Assembly: GCA_029866325.1 (NCBI GenBank) | Contig: JARWZO010000003.1 | Coordinates: 1 to 64,000, forward strand | DNA from: Fluviicola sp. | GTDB taxonomy: Bacteria; Bacteroidota; Bacteroidia; Flavobacteriales_D; Crocinitomicaceae | Length of the DNA stretch: 64,000 nucleotides | Reading direction: 5' to 3' | Part shown: positions 26,616-35,632 of the stretch, piece after piece | Layout: every line of letters begins with the position of its first letter | How positions within the stretch are numbered: position 1 is the first letter of the stretch | Position numbers and translations under genes: made by a program | The notes under the pieces: model-generated | Database searches by the model: none | What the model was told of the DNA's origin: nothing | The model's input: only the letters and a program-made list of their open reading frames with translations

Positions 26616-26999
26616 ATGGCTAAAATTAGGCTACTATTACTCCTTCTTGTCTGCTCATCCTCAGTGATAGCGCAAGGAAACGAACCTCAGCAAGAAATAG
26701 GATACGTGCGTATTCTTTTGAATGATTTAACTACTTGGGAGCAAGTGACAACCATTGATAATTTCGTTCGTACCAAAAACGGTGTCGTCATTACGCGTAC
26801 AGATCAATACAGTGACACTTTTTTTGCGCAGTACAACATCAATTCCGGTGTAACAGAACAAGATTTTGTTTTGTGGATCACATCACTTGGTTTTGAAGCA
26901 AAATGTGTTGTTTCAGGTATTCGAAACGGAGAACCGATAAAAGAGTTTCCGCGCGAATGTTATTCGGTTAACAAAGAATCAATCGATTACCAACGTTAA
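26616..26999 (+). CDS. Small exported protein of unknown function
   Basis: The 127-residue protein has a signal peptide (MAKIRLLLLLLVCSSSVIAQ) and a compact mixed domain with LNDLTTWEQVTTIDNFVRTKNG, FAQYNINSGVTEQDFVLWITSLGFEAKCV. A single-residue-spaced pattern like this resembles heavy-metal-type ferredoxin-like folds, but no metal motif is seen. It lies 12 bases before the next T9SS gene, so the two are probably one operon. Confidence 0.75.
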   Translation: MAKIRLLLLLLVCSSSVIAQGNEPQQEIGYVRILLNDLTTWEQVTTIDNFVRTKNGVVITRTDQYSDTFFAQYNINSGVTEQDFVLWITSLGFEAKCVVSGIRNGEPIKEFPRECYSVNKESIDYQR

Positions 27000-27011
27000 A
27001 AAAGTAGCTTT

Positions 27012-28580
27012 ATGAAATTTCAAATCACTTCTTTTTTTCTGAGTTTTTTAACCGTTGTTGTAACGAACACCTCTTTGGCACAATCACCCAATTGCGATGA
27101 CGTAGCCGGTGCGCAATTAGCGGTTGGTACCAGTTGCACTCCAGTGACATTTAACTCCAATGCAAATTCCGATTATTGGAATAGTGCCGGTATATGGGGC
27201 TTTTGTGGCGAAACCGATGTGGATGATTACTGGATGTGGTTTGATGCCACTTCTACTTCTACAACCGTTACATATACACCGTCAAACGGAGATGCGATAT
27301 TGACCATTTTTAATGGACCTTGTTCGCCTACCATGAGTTCCAATATTGCTTGTTCGGATAATATCGGTACTGTCGCGGAAACAATTACGTTTGCTACTGT
27401 ACCCGGCACAAGATACCGTATCCGCATTCAAAATTATTTTAGTAATACCACCATGAATGGAACTATTTGTGCGTATAGTGTTGGTGGAGGAACAACAACA
27501 GCTTCTGATTGTTCGGCTGCAGTAAATGTCTGTACCGATTTGAGTTTTTCGATTGATCCAAATGGTTTTGGTACGATCAATGAAATTCCTGTCTCAGGTT
27601 CTTTCGGAAATCCCAATATTAATCCGGCCAGTTCAAATTTTGGATGCTTACAAGTAGGGGAATACAATAGTACCTGGATGATTGTCAACATTGCTACTTC
27701 CGGAAATCTTGAATTTGTTTTCGGTGGCTTGGGAGCGCAAGCAGGTTATTATGATTGGATCATGTATCCCTATTCCGGAGTTGCTACGTGTGCAGCTATT
27801 CAAGCAAACACCTTGGCTCCAGTACGTTGCAACTGGAATTGGGTCAATTTTGGTGGAACGGGGATTTCTGATGTAGTACCTGCAGGAGGAGACCCTGGAA
27901 ACTATGAGCCTCCATTGGCAGTTACAGCAGGTCAACGCTACATTATTTGTTTTTCCAATTACAGTAATGCTTTGACCACGGTACCGCTTCAGTTTTTGAC
28001 CGATCCGGGTGACGCTACTGTAAGTTGCACACCACTTGGATTTTCGATGGAAGGACTTTCTGTTGAATGCACAGAAGATCATCGTGTGATTCAATGGTCT
28101 TCACCTGTTCAAAATACGTCAGCTCAATTTATTGTAGAAAAAAGTCGCAATAATGCTGAATGGGAAACAGTTGGAACTGCGTTTAATGGCGAGATTTCAG
28201 ACGGTAGAATTCGTTTCTCAATTGTTGATCCAACAAATCCGGATGTGTTGGAGTATTACCGTGTAAAACAGGTTTTAATCAGTGGTGAAATGCTTCTTTC
28301 TTCAACTATTTCTGCTGATTGCGACTTTGAGCAAGAGTTATTTTCGGTATACCCGAATCCGTCAACCGGCTTGATGAATCTGCAGTACAAAAGCGCTTCA
28401 GATGCCGTATTACAAATTCATGACGTCTTTGGAAAGCTGGTTTATGAACAAGCGCTGGAATCAAGCCAGAAGATGAAAACGGTTCAAATCACAGCGGAAC
28501 AAGTGCCCGCAGGAGCATATAGTTACCGTATTGTCATGGAAAATGAAGTGAAATCGGGAACGGTGGTTATTGTAAAATAA
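27012..28580 (+). CDS. Secreted T9SS cargo protein
   Basis: The 522-residue protein has a signal peptide ending in TSLAQ, a jelly-roll-like region (TVTYTPSNGDAILTIFNGPC and GTRYRIRIQNYFSN), a second similar module (FVFGGLGAQAGYYDWIMYPYSG), an Ig-like stretch (AQFIVEKSRNNAEWETVGTA) and a C-terminal T9SS type A sorting domain (FSVYPNPSTGLMNLQY to SGTVVIVK). It is exported, probably to the cell surface. Enzymatic motifs were not recognised. It follows the small exported gene at 12 bases. Confidence 0.85.
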   Translation: MKFQITSFFLSFLTVVVTNTSLAQSPNCDDVAGAQLAVGTSCTPVTFNSNANSDYWNSAGIWGFCGETDVDDYWMWFDATSTSTTVTYTPSNGDAILTIFNGPCSPTMSSNIACSDNIGTVAETITFATVPGTRYRIRIQNYFSNTTMNGTICAYSVGGGTTTASDCSAAVNVCTDLSFSIDPNGFGTINEIPVSGSFGNPNINPASSNFGCLQVGEYNSTWMIVNIATSGNLEFVFGGLGAQAGYYDWIMYPYSGVATCAAIQANTLAPVRCNWNWVNFGGTGISDVVPAGGDPGNYEPPLAVTAGQRYIICFSNYSNALTTVPLQFLTDPGDATVSCTPLGFSMEGLSVECTEDHRVIQWSSPVQNTSAQFIVEKSRNNAEWETVGTAFNGEISDGRIRFSIVDPTNPDVLEYYRVKQVLISGEMLLSSTISADCDFEQELFSVYPNPSTGLMNLQYKSASDAVLQIHDVFGKLVYEQALESSQKMKTVQITAEQVPAGAYSYRIVMENEVKSGTVVIVK

Positions 28581-28589
28581 TCCATTCGA

Positions 28590-29069
28590 TTATTCTCCTT
28601 TGTTTTCTTCCTGACGTTCAAATACACGACGTTTTTCACGAATCGTTTTTAAGATGTTTTCCAATCCTTCAGGTGTGGAATGCGCGTCGTACATGACTTT
28701 TTTACTTCCTTTTTCAGTGTTGATGATGAGGTATTCTGCTCCGCGGTCGGCACAGTCTGGGCAACCGATAACACTGTCCAGTGCTTCCCATTTTTTCCAA
28801 TCGATCTGCGCTGCCAGTTCATCCAACTGCGTTTGTGTGAATTTCTCGTTGGTTGCTTTCACCGGAAAATTGATCGAATCGCGGCTTATTTCTTTGTAGT
28901 CAAGAGACGATGACGAAAAGTGGATTTCTTTGATACAGTAGCCTCTGCAATGACCAAAGCTGGTTACATGCACAATAGAAAGCATCTGATTGGTTTTTGC
29001 TGATTCTTTCGAGGTATTGCAACCGATTAAGATGGAAATAACGGCGAGAAATAAGAAAAGCGTACGCAT
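28590..29069 (-). CDS. DUF6438-like lipoprotein
   Basis: The 159-residue protein has a lipoprotein signal with lipobox-like ILIGC near residue 17. The mature part has FGHCRGYCIKEIHF, the acidic-aromatic IDWKKWEALDSVIGCPDCADRGAEYLI and KVMYDAHSTPEGLENILKTI, which resembles the DUF6438 family. Four cysteines could bind metal or form disulfides. Function is unknown. I use the ATG at 29069, which gives the short lipoprotein signal; the longer frame from 29099 does not. Confidence 0.75.
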   Translation of the reverse strand: MRTLFLFLAVISILIGCNTSKESAKTNQMLSIVHVTSFGHCRGYCIKEIHFSSSSLDYKEISRDSINFPVKATNEKFTQTQLDELAAQIDWKKWEALDSVIGCPDCADRGAEYLIINTEKGSKKVMYDAHSTPEGLENILKTIREKRRVFERQEENKGE

Positions 29070-29139
29070 GGTTTTATCAATTATCTGAACAAACTTCATT
29101 CACCGTCGAAAGTACAATTATTCTGCCATTTTTGCGGAA

Positions 29140-29290
29140 GTTGGTGAGTTTGTAAGTTTATCAGTTCATAAGTTGGTAAGGTAGGCAGTTCATGAGTTTT
29201 GAGTTGGTAAGTTGATTTCCGAACTTGCAACCGATGAACTTAACACCCCAAGAAACTCAACACCTCTTAAAACTTACAAAACTCACCAAC
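29140..29290. repeat. 151-bp long inverted repeat
   Basis: The left arm (29140-29159, starting GTTGGTGAGTTT) and right arm (29270-29290) pair with one bulge over about 20 bases, and the interior holds further imperfect repeats of AGTTGGTAAG and AACTCA words. It lies between the divergent lipoprotein and recF genes, just upstream of the recF promoter. It looks like a non-coding intergenic repeat. Confidence 0.65.
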
Positions 29291-29320
29291 TTATAAAACT
29301 CATTTTAACTCACCTTTAGC

Positions 29321-29328
29321 TACCTTTG
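29321..29328 (+). promoter_or_regulatory. -7 promoter box TACCTTTG before recF
   Basis: TACCTTTG matches TAnnTTTG. Its last base is only 4 bases before the recF ATG, so the predicted transcript start falls on or next to the A of the ATG. A -33 TTG is not evident. Confidence 0.45.
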
Positions 29329-29332
29329 CATC

Positions 29333-30430
29333 ATGTACATTCAGTCGCTGTCGTTACTCAATTTCAAAAATCACGAAGAAGCCGATTTTCAATTGGTAGA
29401 TGGCGTGAATTGTATTGTAGGCAGAAATGGAGCAGGAAAAACCAACGTATTGGATGCGGTGCATTATTTGAGTATGTGTCGTTCGTACCTCAATCCGATT
29501 GACCGCCAAAACATTCGGTTTGAGCAGCAATTTTTTGTCATTCAGGGTGAATGGGTGAAACAGGAAACCACGCATTCGTTGTACTGTGCCGTAAAGGCCG
29601 GCGCCAAAAAAGTGTTCAAAAGAAACAAAAAGGAATACGATAAACTTGCCGATCACATCGGACAATTTCCGGTGGTGATGATTTCACCTTACGATGCCGA
29701 TTTGATTTCGGAAGGAAGCGAAGTGCGCCGCAAGTGGATCGATGGCATCATCAGTCAGTTTGACCGTGCTTATCTGGACGACTTGCAGAAGTACAACAAG
29801 GTCTTGGAGCAGCGCAATGCACTGTTGAAACAACAATACGAAAACGGGTTCTTTGATCGCGAATCAATGGAAATTTGGGATGTACAGCTCATCCGTTACG
29901 GAAATGCGATCTATGAAAAAAGGGTGAGTTTCATTGAAGCGTTCATTCCTTTGTTTCAGCGCTATTATCAATGGATTTCGGGCGGAGAAGAACAAGTGTC
30001 CATGGAATACCAATCGGCGTTGCATTCCGGGTCGTTTGAAGAGTTACTGCAACAAGCTCAGCCGAAAGACAGTCGTGTGCAATACTCCACGGTTGGTGTG
30101 CACAAAGACGATGTGCTTTTCAAGATCGAACAACATCCTATCAAACGTTTCGGATCGCAGGGTCAACAAAAAAGCTATCTCATTGCTATGCGACTCGCGC
30201 AATTTGAATGGTTAAAAGAACGCCTAGATTTGGTTCCGGTATTATTGCTCGATGATATTTTCGATAAACTAGACAATCACCGCGTGGCTCAATTGATGTC
30301 GTTGGTTTCGCAGCACATTTTCGGTCAGGTATTGGTCACCGATACGGATGAAATTCGTGTTTCAGGCATTTTTCAAGCAATAGGAGTAACGCCCAATATG
30401 GTCATTTTCGGAGAGGAGGAACTGGTATGA
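29333..30430 (+). CDS. recF: DNA repair and recombination protein RecF
   Basis: RecF is an SMC-like ATPase that binds gapped DNA and helps load RecA. The 365-residue protein has Walker A GRNGAGKTN (residues 30-38), the family's LSMCRSYL, the ABC-type signature region FGSQGQQKSYLIAMRLAQ near 277 and Walker B VLLLDDIFDKLD near 307. The length is normal. The gene overlaps the DUF721 gene by 4 bases. dnaA, dnaN and gyrB, which often lie near recF in other phyla, are not in this window. Confidence 0.97.
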   Translation: MYIQSLSLLNFKNHEEADFQLVDGVNCIVGRNGAGKTNVLDAVHYLSMCRSYLNPIDRQNIRFEQQFFVIQGEWVKQETTHSLYCAVKAGAKKVFKRNKKEYDKLADHIGQFPVVMISPYDADLISEGSEVRRKWIDGIISQFDRAYLDDLQKYNKVLEQRNALLKQQYENGFFDRESMEIWDVQLIRYGNAIYEKRVSFIEAFIPLFQRYYQWISGGEEQVSMEYQSALHSGSFEELLQQAQPKDSRVQYSTVGVHKDDVLFKIEQHPIKRFGSQGQQKSYLIAMRLAQFEWLKERLDLVPVLLLDDIFDKLDNHRVAQLMSLVSQHIFGQVLVTDTDEIRVSGIFQAIGVTPNMVIFGEEELV

Positions 30431-30738
30431 GTGAATGGAATGAAAACAAACGTTCGGGCGAGTTTCAGCCGATGAAAGATGTCGTAGATAAACTCTTGAG
30501 AGCCTACCAGCTGAAAGGCAAAATGGCCGAATTGGATGTGCTGAACCAATGGGAAGAAATGATGGGGAAGGCCGTGGCTTTTCGCACCACCAAATTGTCG
30601 ATTAAAAACAAGGTACTACATATCGAACTCAACTCTTCCGTCATGCGCGACGAATTATTGCATGGTAAGCAAATCATCATTGAACGCGTGAATCAACAAG
30701 CCGGTTTTCGGATTATTGAAGATGTGTGGTTTGGGTGA
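30427..30738 (+). CDS. DUF721/DciA-like protein
   Basis: The 103-residue protein has the DUF721 pattern: MKDVVDKLLRAYQLKGKMAELDVLNQWEEMMG, then KLSIKNKVLHIELNSSVMRDELLHGKQIIIERVNQ (each spread over about 30 residues). DciA proteins of this family load the replicative helicase where DnaC is absent. Overlap with recF by 4 bases (ATGA) implies translational coupling and a tie to replication or repair. Confidence 0.9.
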   Translation: MSEWNENKRSGEFQPMKDVVDKLLRAYQLKGKMAELDVLNQWEEMMGKAVAFRTTKLSIKNKVLHIELNSSVMRDELLHGKQIIIERVNQQAGFRIIEDVWFG

Positions 30739-30744
30739 AATACG

Positions 30745-31941
30745 TTAAACTTCCTCTGCAAAAAATTCTTCTTCCTCTTTCACAACCGTTTCGCGTGATC
30801 GTAAGGAAAATGACAACACCAGAAATCCCACCAACGCCGATGCTGCCGAAGCTAACAGAATAGCCATCTTCGAACTGGTGATAACCTGTTGATCTTCAAA
30901 TGCTAGTAAGGAAATAAAGATCGACATTGTAAAACCGATTCCGGCTAACATACCGATTCCTATAAAACTTAGAAAGCGGTTTCCTTGCGGAAGTTTGCAA
31001 ATGCCTAACAAGCTTCCCAGCAGTGAGAACCCGACGATTCCAATAGGTTTTCCGATAATGAGTCCCGCGGCAATTCCCATACTATTGATCGATCCCAATT
31101 GAAGCATCCAATCGTTTTCAATCACAATTCCGGTATTGGCTAATGCAAATAAGGGTAAAATGAGAAACGAAACAGGTAAGTGCAGCCAATGCATGAGTTT
31201 CACTGATGGACTTTGTTCTCCGCCACCCACAAACGGAATGGTAAACGCCAGTAAAACTCCTGAAATGGTTGCGTGAATACCAGATTGCAAAAGGAAATAC
31301 CACATTACGCCTCCTAAAACCAAGTAGGGAAAGAGCATTTTTACTTTTAGGTTATTCAACAGCAATAAAATCAGAAACACGCCGATTGCCAGTAAAAACG
31401 GAACCACAAAAAATCCTTTCGAGTAAAAGATGGCGATGACCACAATGGCGCCCAAATCGTCGATAATGGCTAAGGCTGTGAGAAACACTTTGAGTGAAAC
31501 AGGTACTTTTTTTCCGAGCAATGACAAAATTCCCAGCGAAAAAGCGATATCAGTTGCCATCGGGATTCCGATTCCGGATTGTGTGGGTGTTCCGTTGTTG
31601 AAAAAGAAATGAATTCCTGCGGGCACCAGCATTCCGCCAAGTGCAGCAACGATCGGAAGCATTGATTTTTTGACGTCTGATAACTCTCCAATGTAAATTT
31701 CTTGTTTAATATCGAGTCCGACCAACAAGAAAAAGATGGTCATGAAGCCATCATTGATCCAAAATTCGACCAGTTTACCCGCCACATCATTGTGCCAGAA
31801 ATGGGTGTATGATTCTCCAATACCGGAGTTGGCCAAGTAAAGCGAAACGAGCGTACAAAGAATGAGCGTAATTCCAGCCGATTTCTCATTCCCGATAAAA
31901 GCATGGTAGAGTTTTCGTACTGCCGTAGCTCGTTTTTTCAT
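30745..31941 (-). CDS. nhaA: Na+/H+ antiporter NhaA
   Basis: The 398-residue inner membrane protein has about 11-12 helices. It exchanges external protons for internal sodium. Family motifs are MATDIAFSLGILSLLG, the ion-binding double aspartate in ALAIIDDLGAIVVIAIFY and the IGKPIGI segment near residue 300. The length is normal. It ends head-on with the DUF721 gene 6 bases apart, with no visible terminator between them. Confidence 0.95.
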   Translation of the reverse strand: MKKRATAVRKLYHAFIGNEKSAGITLILCTLVSLYLANSGIGESYTHFWHNDVAGKLVEFWINDGFMTIFFLLVGLDIKQEIYIGELSDVKKSMLPIVAALGGMLVPAGIHFFFNNGTPTQSGIGIPMATDIAFSLGILSLLGKKVPVSLKVFLTALAIIDDLGAIVVIAIFYSKGFFVVPFLLAIGVFLILLLLNNLKVKMLFPYLVLGGVMWYFLLQSGIHATISGVLLAFTIPFVGGGEQSPSVKLMHWLHLPVSFLILPLFALANTGIVIENDWMLQLGSINSMGIAAGLIIGKPIGIVGFSLLGSLLGICKLPQGNRFLSFIGIGMLAGIGFTMSIFISLLAFEDQQVITSSKMAILLASAASALVGFLVLSFSLRSRETVVKEEEEFFAEEV

Positions 31942-31983
31942 GGGGTGAAGATACGAAATAGCGACTAATTGGCCGGTATTGTG

Positions 31984-32775
31984 TTATTCGATTCCGATTG
32001 AAACAATCGGTTTTGGGTTTGTAAACGCAGGTTGAGTGAAGAGGATCGGGGCACCAACCCATTCTGTAGTGTTACCGGAGGCATCAATCAACATAAAGGT
32101 AACTTGATATAGATCTCCTTGGTTGAGTAAGAAGGCTCCTGAACACATGCTATGGCCAATGAATAAACTCGAATCTCCATGATCTAGATAATAAGACGCA
32201 GAATCGTTGGTGGTCAAACTCTTCACAGTTGCTTTTATTAAGACTTCTGAGCTATCATTTACAAGGCAACTAAAACGAACCCAAACTTCAGGACCACAAC
32301 CATACATGACATTCTTTTTATCGATTTCTTGCGGAACGGCGGTGAAAATTGGTTTTATCAGATCATTGTTTCCTATTACATCAAACGCAATGGCTACGTC
32401 TTTTCCAAGATTTTCATCCCATACAGTAAGCTTTTCTTCTTCTTTAGGAAGATTTTCGATGACAAACGTATATCGAACTCCTTTTTTTGGTGGACGTTCA
32501 GGGATCAAAACTGCTTGTGTAAGTAAATAACCTCCTTTCAAGGTTTCTTTAACGGTTAATCTGATTTTTGTTTTGCCGTTTATTAAGTATACGGGATAAG
32601 TCGTACCTAGCTTTTCGATTACACCTTGGCTTAGTGAATATCCTTCAACAACAAAAATAGTGTTTGGACGAATCGTCTTTCCGGACGGAAAAACCGAAAT
32701 TCCCCGAGAAGTACAAAAACCGCTGACATGGAGACTGATACTGGAAAGAAAAAACACTAAAAGGATGGTTCTCAT
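31984..32775 (-). CDS. Exported protein of unknown function
   Basis: The 263-residue protein has a signal peptide (MRTILLVFFLSSISLHVSG) and no other membrane segment. The mature part looks beta-rich, with Ig-like turns (VRFSCLVNDSSEVLIKATVKSL, YQVTFMLIDASGNTTEWVG) and two or three cysteines that may form disulfides. It has no T9SS tail. No family was recognised. The ATG at 32775 starts the signal; three earlier codons are possible. Confidence 0.7.
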   Translation of the reverse strand: MRTILLVFFLSSISLHVSGFCTSRGISVFPSGKTIRPNTIFVVEGYSLSQGVIEKLGTTYPVYLINGKTKIRLTVKETLKGGYLLTQAVLIPERPPKKGVRYTFVIENLPKEEEKLTVWDENLGKDVAIAFDVIGNNDLIKPIFTAVPQEIDKKNVMYGCGPEVWVRFSCLVNDSSEVLIKATVKSLTTNDSASYYLDHGDSSLFIGHSMCSGAFLLNQGDLYQVTFMLIDASGNTTEWVGAPILFTQPAFTNPKPIVSIGIE

Positions 32776-32905
32776 GTAGATCACTTTTTAAGATCATCTA
32801 AAAATATGATAAAATTTGTCGGTAATGGATTTGATAGCATTATTAAAGAATTCTATGTTTCTAGATGAAAAACAATTTGTTTCATCAGCTTAACTTAGGA
32901 AGTTG

Positions 32906-32934
32906 TTTGGTTCAACACACAATTCGTACCTTCG
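32906..32934 (+). promoter_or_regulatory. Promoter of panB: TTTG and TACCTTCG
   Basis: TTTG (32906-32909) and TACCTTCG (32927-32934) are 17 bases apart. The -7 box ends 20 bases before the panB ATG at 32954. This rules out the in-frame TTG at 32903 as a start, since it lies in the -33 region. Confidence 0.5.
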
Positions 32935-32953
32935 CAGTCCAAATTTGTACAAC

Positions 32954-33769
32954 ATGTCTGTTCACAAAAATGTAAAACGCGTTACAACGCACGTATTGCA
33001 GGAGATGAAAAACTCGGGCCAAAAAATTTCAATGCTCACAGGCTACGATTTTTCCATGGCGCGGATCATCGATTCTGCGGGAATAGATGTGATTTTGGTA
33101 GGTGATTCGGCCTCGAATGTGATGGCGGGTCATGAAACTACCTTACCGATTACACTCGACCAAATGATTTACCACGCTTCGTCGGTGGTAAGAGCGGTTG
33201 AACGTGCTTTGGTAATTGTGGATATGCCGTTCGGTTCGTACCAAGGAAATTCCAAAGAAGCCTTGTCGAATGCCATTCGCATCATGAAAGAATCGGGTGG
33301 ACATGCTGTGAAACTGGAAGGTGGAATCGAAATCATCGAATCGATCAAACGCATTCTCACTGCCGGTATTCCGGTGATGGGACATCTTGGGTTGACACCG
33401 CAATCGATCTATAAATTCGGAACGTATGTGGTTCGTGCGAAGGAAGAAGACGAAGCACAGCGATTAATGGAAGATGCCATTGCCTTGCAGGAAGCAGGGT
33501 GTTTTGCTATTGTTCTCGAAAAAATCCCTGCCGAACTAGCCCGACAAGTAGCTGCTGCAGTGACCATTCCGATTATTGGGATCGGTGCCGGAAATGGCGT
33601 AGACGGACAAGTGTTGGTAGTGCACGATATGTTGGGAATCAATAACGAATTTAGTCCGCGATTCTTGCGCAAATACGCCAATCTTTACGACCAGATGATG
33701 GGTGCTTTCCAGCAATATATTTCCGATGTGCGCTCTGGCGATTTTCCCAATCAAAGCGAACAATACTAA
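32954..33769 (+). CDS. panB: 3-methyl-2-oxobutanoate hydroxymethyltransferase
   Basis: PanB adds a hydroxymethyl group from methylene-tetrahydrofolate to 2-oxoisovalerate, giving ketopantoate for pantothenate and CoA. The 271-residue enzyme has [17 protein letters not shown], the Mg-binding [43 protein letters not shown] and [15 protein letters not shown], all diagnostic. The stop codon TAA is immediately followed by the GTG start of the pseudouridine synthase, so the two are one operon. Other pan genes are not in the window. Confidence 0.97.
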   Translation: MSVHKNVKRVTTHVLQEMKNSGQKISMLTGYDFSMARIIDSAGIDVILVGDSASNVMAGHETTLPITLDQMIYHASSVVRAVERALVIVDMPFGSYQGNSKEALSNAIRIMKESGGHAVKLEGGIEIIESIKRILTAGIPVMGHLGLTPQSIYKFGTYVVRAKEEDEAQRLMEDAIALQEAGCFAIVLEKIPAELARQVAAAVTIPIIGIGAGNGVDGQVLVVHDMLGINNEFSPRFLRKYANLYDQMMGAFQQYISDVRSGDFPNQSEQY

Positions 33770-34465
33770 GTGCAGGATTTCAACGATTTAGAGGTTTTGT
33801 ATGAAGATAATCACTTGATTGTCATCAATAAACGCGCTTCTGAAATTGTGCAGGGCGACAAAACCGGCGATGAACCCTTGGTGGAAAAAGTGCGTGAATA
33901 CATTCGCAAGAAATATGACAAACCCGGGAATGTGTTTTGCGGATTGGTGCATCGGTTAGATCGACCAACAAGTGGTGTGTTGGTATTTGCCCGCACAAGT
34001 AAGTCGCTTGAACGCATGAATAAACTCTTTGCAGAACAACATCCTGACAAAACCTATTGGGCTGTTGTGGAAAAAGCTCCGAAGCAAAAGAGTGGAGCCT
34101 TGAAGCATTACCTCACACGCAACGAAAAACAAAACAAATCCTATGCTTCTGACGTTGCTAAAACCGGAAGTAAAGAAGCGCGACTTTCTTATAAACAGTT
34201 GTTGCAATCGGATCGGTACACCTTGTTGGAAATCGCTTTGGAAACAGGTCGTCATCACCAGATCAGAGCGCAATTGGCAACAATTGATTGCATAATAAAA
34301 GGCGACTTAAAATACGGTGCCAAACGTTCCAATCCGGATGGTTCCATTCACCTGCACGCACGTTCACTGCGATTTAAACACCCAACACGAGAAGAAGAAA
34401 TCACTGTTGTAGCTCCTGTTCCTTCAGAACCGTTGTGGCAGTGGTTTGAAAAGGAACTTTCTTAG
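33770..34465 (+). CDS. RluA-family pseudouridine synthase
   Basis: The 231-residue enzyme turns specific uridines in rRNA or tRNA into pseudouridine. The catalytic Asp64 lies in HRLDRPTSGVLVFARTSK (residues 61-78), and LLEIALETGRHHQIRAQLA near 160 is the usual second motif. It lacks an N-terminal S4 domain, so it is of the short RluA/RluC-like kind, and the target base is unknown. It starts with GTG directly after the panB stop. Confidence 0.93.
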   Translation: MQDFNDLEVLYEDNHLIVINKRASEIVQGDKTGDEPLVEKVREYIRKKYDKPGNVFCGLVHRLDRPTSGVLVFARTSKSLERMNKLFAEQHPDKTYWAVVEKAPKQKSGALKHYLTRNEKQNKSYASDVAKTGSKEARLSYKQLLQSDRYTLLEIALETGRHHQIRAQLATIDCIIKGDLKYGAKRSNPDGSIHLHARSLRFKHPTREEEITVVAPVPSEPLWQWFEKELS

Positions 34466-34485
34466 CCCTGTTGATGAGCGGAAAA

Positions 34486-34517
34486 TTGTCCGTTGAACCC
34501 CTGTTTTGTCCAATTGA
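34486..34517 (+). promoter_or_regulatory. Candidate LytTR operator: direct TTGTCC repeats
   Basis: TTGTCCGTTGA (34486) and TTGTCCAATTGA (34506) are direct repeats on a 20-base period, just upstream of the kinase/regulator promoter. LytTR proteins bind direct repeats about two helical turns apart. A third TTGTCCGTT lies at 36385, before the next gene. Confidence 0.4.
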
Positions 34518-34530
34518 CCAATTAACTTTA

Positions 34531-34558
34531 TTGGAATGACAAGGTATTTGTTACTTTG
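34531..34558 (+). promoter_or_regulatory. Promoter of the LytS/LytTR operon
   Basis: TTG (34531-34533) and TACTTTG (34552-34558) are 18 bases apart. This is close to the Bacteroidota consensus but one base short in the -7 box. It ends 6 bases before the GTG at 34565. Confidence 0.4.
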
Positions 34559-34564
34559 TGGTTC

Positions 34565-35632
34565 GTGTCCGAAAAAAATCCATATAAAAAGTTAGCGCTC
34601 AATGCGTTTATTAGCTCTTGTTTGATCGGGCTTTTGGCTATTGCAACTCATGCTCTGATGCACCCGAAATCACTACTTTGGTTAATTCAAATCGGGAGTT
34701 TGATTGCAGGATTGTTTTTGGTCATCTCGGCTATCAATATCCTGGTTCTGTTTATACTTGAAAATACTAGGCAAAAATCCACATTCACCTTTTCGCGTTA
34801 TGTACTGAGTTTCGTATGTGTTTCGATTGTTGCGGGTGTAGGTTATTTTCTTTCGGATCACTTTCAACAGGAACCGAACGGAATGCTGCGGCTCGTCAGA
34901 CAAAAACCGTTTGCAGAAGACAATTGGAGGGGGTATGCCTTTTTCATTTTGATTTTGGCTATCAATTCCATCGTTTTGCTCATTCAAAACTTGCTTTTGA
35001 TGAAGGATTTGAAAAACAAAGTCGAATTGGAAAATACCGAGTTGAAGCTCAAAAATCTGGAGGCCACCTATGAACAATTAAAACAGCAGATTCACCCGCA
35101 CTTTTTGTTTAACAGTCTTAGTACGCTTAAATCGCTTATTCAGCGGAATCCTAAAACTGCAGAAGAATACCTGATAAAATTATCGGGTTTTCTCCGCACA
35201 TCGATGGATCAGACCAAACCGGATTTGGTTACACTTAAGGAAGAATTGGAAATATGCAGACAATACCTGGAAATGCAAAAGATGCGTTTTGGTGACACCT
35301 TGAATTATAGCATTGAAATACCTTCTGTGGAAGCATCGATAAGATCTATTCCCTTTTTCTCTATTCTTCCCCTGTTGGAAAATGCGATCAAACACAACAG
35401 CCTCACCACAAAACAGCCCTTGGATATTACCATTCGTTCCATTGACGGATACATTGAAGTAGTGAACCGTAAGCAATTCAGGGAATCTGTTGAACAAGGT
35501 CTGAATTCCGGGTTGAACAACCTGAAAAGACGTTACCGGATTCTTTCAGACGATGATGTGCTTATACAGGAAAGTGAAAATTGGTTCAGTGTGAAAATTA
35601 AAATGCTTTCAAATGAGAATCGTAATCATTGA
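34565..35632 (+). CDS. LytS-type membrane histidine kinase
   Basis: The 355-residue kinase has about four membrane helices in the first 145 residues, a short coiled coil (LKNKVELENTELKLKNLEATYEQL) and a His_kinase (PF06580) domain. The phosphorylated histidine is in IHPHFLFNSLSTLKSLI, followed by the N box LLENAIKHNS and a glycine-rich GLNNLKRRYRIL. I propose the GTG at 34565, because the upstream TTG at 34556 overlaps the -7 box. It overlaps the LytTR regulator by 20 bases and is its presumed phosphodonor. No sensor domain is seen apart from the membrane part. Confidence 0.88.
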   Translation: MSEKNPYKKLALNAFISSCLIGLLAIATHALMHPKSLLWLIQIGSLIAGLFLVISAINILVLFILENTRQKSTFTFSRYVLSFVCVSIVAGVGYFLSDHFQQEPNGMLRLVRQKPFAEDNWRGYAFFILILAINSIVLLIQNLLLMKDLKNKVELENTELKLKNLEATYEQLKQQIHPHFLFNSLSTLKSLIQRNPKTAEEYLIKLSGFLRTSMDQTKPDLVTLKEELEICRQYLEMQKMRFGDTLNYSIEIPSVEASIRSIPFFSILPLLENAIKHNSLTTKQPLDITIRSIDGYIEVVNRKQFRESVEQGLNSGLNNLKRRYRILSDDDVLIQESENWFSVKIKMLSNENRNH

